From Clostridia bacterium (GTDB lineage: Bacteria > Bacillota > Clostridia > Oscillospirales > Acutalibacteraceae), in contig CAAEIM010000104.1 in NCBI GenBank assembly GCA_900755995.1, forward strand, positions 1 through 5,169: a stretch of 5,169 nucleotides of DNA, in the 5' to 3' direction. Both the position numbers and the translations under genes were made by a program. Positions 4,664-5,169 of the stretch are shown piece after piece. Each line of letters opens with the position of its first letter. The stretch's first letter is position 1. The notes beneath the pieces were generated by a model. It had not been told where the DNA came from. It was given only the letters and a program-made list of their open reading frames with translations, and did no database searches.

Positions 4664-4930
4664 ATGAAAAAACTTACAGTAAACAAGCAGGAAGAATTAT
4701 TTGCACAGGATTGTAAACTCATCAACCTTCGGTATGAGTATAGTGGTTTCACTGGAATGGAAAAATGGGCAATTATAACGGAGCTGTCCGAAGAAGCATT
4801 GTGGGATAAGTACCCTGATGTCATCAGCAGGTATACGCCTTTTATACTTCTGTCAATGGCACAGGGAGAAGTGATTAGTGAATCACATAGAAATAATGTA
4901 AATATGAAAAGCGCAGCAAAAGGACGATAG
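4664..4930 (+). CDS. N-terminal fragment of a sigma-70-like protein (frameshifted)
   Basis: The 88-residue frame starts at ATG 4664, supported by AAGGAG at 4649-4654 with nine-base spacing; an upstream in-frame ATG at 4613 lies in the inverted repeat and has no binding site. Residues 1-78 (MKKLTVNKQEELFAQDCKLI... to SESHRNN) look like ordinary coding sequence and include aromatic and acidic segments (YEYSGFTGMEKW, EEALWDKYPDVI). The last ten residues (VNMKSAAKGR) do not; they read out of frame over sequence that makes good sense one frame back. I therefore regard it as the first half of a broken gene whose second half continues to the window end. If expressed as is, it would give a truncated protein without the DNA-binding domain. 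Confidence 0.6.
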   Translation: MKKLTVNKQEELFAQDCKLINLRYEYSGFTGMEKWAIITELSEEALWDKYPDVISRYTPFILLSMAQGEVISESHRNNVNMKSAAKGR

Positions 4931-5169
4931 ATGTATACGGTTACGAAGATGATATTTTTGAGCAGTTCCATCCGAAATCTATCGCCCCATTTATTGATCC
5001 GTTTGATAAAGCGGAGGAGGAACAGATCGAGGAAGAAAAAGAAAAGCTGCGGCAATTAGAACTTTCTAAGGTAAGACAAGCGTTAAGTATGCTGCAACCT
5101 GTTCAAAGGGAGCGCCTTCTTAAATCCGTTTTGCTTGGGATTAGTTCAAGGAAAATTGCGAAAGAGGAG
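4897..5169 (+). pseudogene. C-terminal part of the same gene: sigma-70 region 4-like domain (partial)
   Basis: This frame is open from just after a TAA (4894-4896) to the window end, 91 codons, and has no usable start codon of its own near the beginning. It reads KYEKRSKRTIDVYGYEDDIF, then an acidic coiled stretch (KAEEEQIEEEKEKLRQ), then a region 4-type helix-turn-helix (LSKVRQALSMLQPVQRERLL, followed by GISSRKIAKEE), cut by the window edge before the end of the recognition helix. Joining it to the upstream fragment needs one extra base around 4898-4899 (for example GAT instead of GT), giving ...HRNN-D-KYEKRSKR. The joined protein would have at least 169 residues. A sigma-like transcription factor acting on the element's own genes is the likely role of the intact form. 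Confidence 0.6.

Noticed and set aside
4902..4930. Programmed -1 frameshift site in the sigma-like gene
   Set aside because: No X-XXY-YYZ heptamer exists in the correct frame in the overlap, so a plain indel is the simpler reading.
4498..5055. Long minus-strand reading frame opposite the sigma-like gene
   Set aside because: It begins with no ribosome binding site, runs through the terminator T run and both leader hairpins, and is the antisense of the better-supported + strand frames.

Overview
The window looks like accessory DNA from a gut-type Clostridia genome (Lachnospiraceae/Oscillospiraceae-like). This rests on moderately AT-rich DNA, strong GGAGG-type ribosome binding sites, near-consensus sigma-A promoters and the gene families present. 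The taxonomic call is inference.

Region 1 (1-1073, + strand) is the tail of an ABC transporter operon of the type linked to bacteriocin or antimicrobial-peptide immunity. It holds the C-terminal part of an ABC-2 type permease (cut by the window edge), a small three-helix membrane protein and a small lipoprotein. Region 2 (1074-1371) has no intact gene. It contains an open minus-strand frame with an Asn-Gly repeat, probably the degenerate tail of a lost gene, and a terminator hairpin for the minus-strand operon.

Region 3 (1372-3397, - strand) is a three-gene operon: an Xre-family repressor (3397-2993), an ImmA/IrrE-type zinc metalloprotease with a probable TTG start (2917-2402) and a YhcG/DUF1016-type PDDEXK nuclease (2382-1372). 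Repressor plus ImmA is the known ICEBs1/phage de-repression pair; a nuclease as third gene is notable.

Region 4 (3398-3610) is a genetic switch. Two near-perfect promoters face each other, so each transcribes through the other. A palindromic operator lies across both start sites, and further copies of its half-site sit in both promoter spacers. The + promoter drives a sigma-like/ArpU-like regulator (3611-4177).

Region 5 (4178-4514) begins with three GTCCGAC direct repeats at 11- and 23-bp spacing, then a weak extended -10 promoter that also carries one copy of the repressor half-site. A short transcript of unknown content would run from there to a very strong terminator at 4464-4514. Region 6 (4515-5169) has hairpin-forming leader DNA and then a sigma-70 region 4-like gene that appears broken by a one-base frameshift near 4898 and runs off the window.

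Proposed circuit (inference): the repressor keeps the activator gene off, the protease removes the repressor after a signal, and the activator then acts on the GTCCGAC repeats to turn on the short transcript. This resembles an integrative element's induction module with a nuclease attached to the repressor operon.
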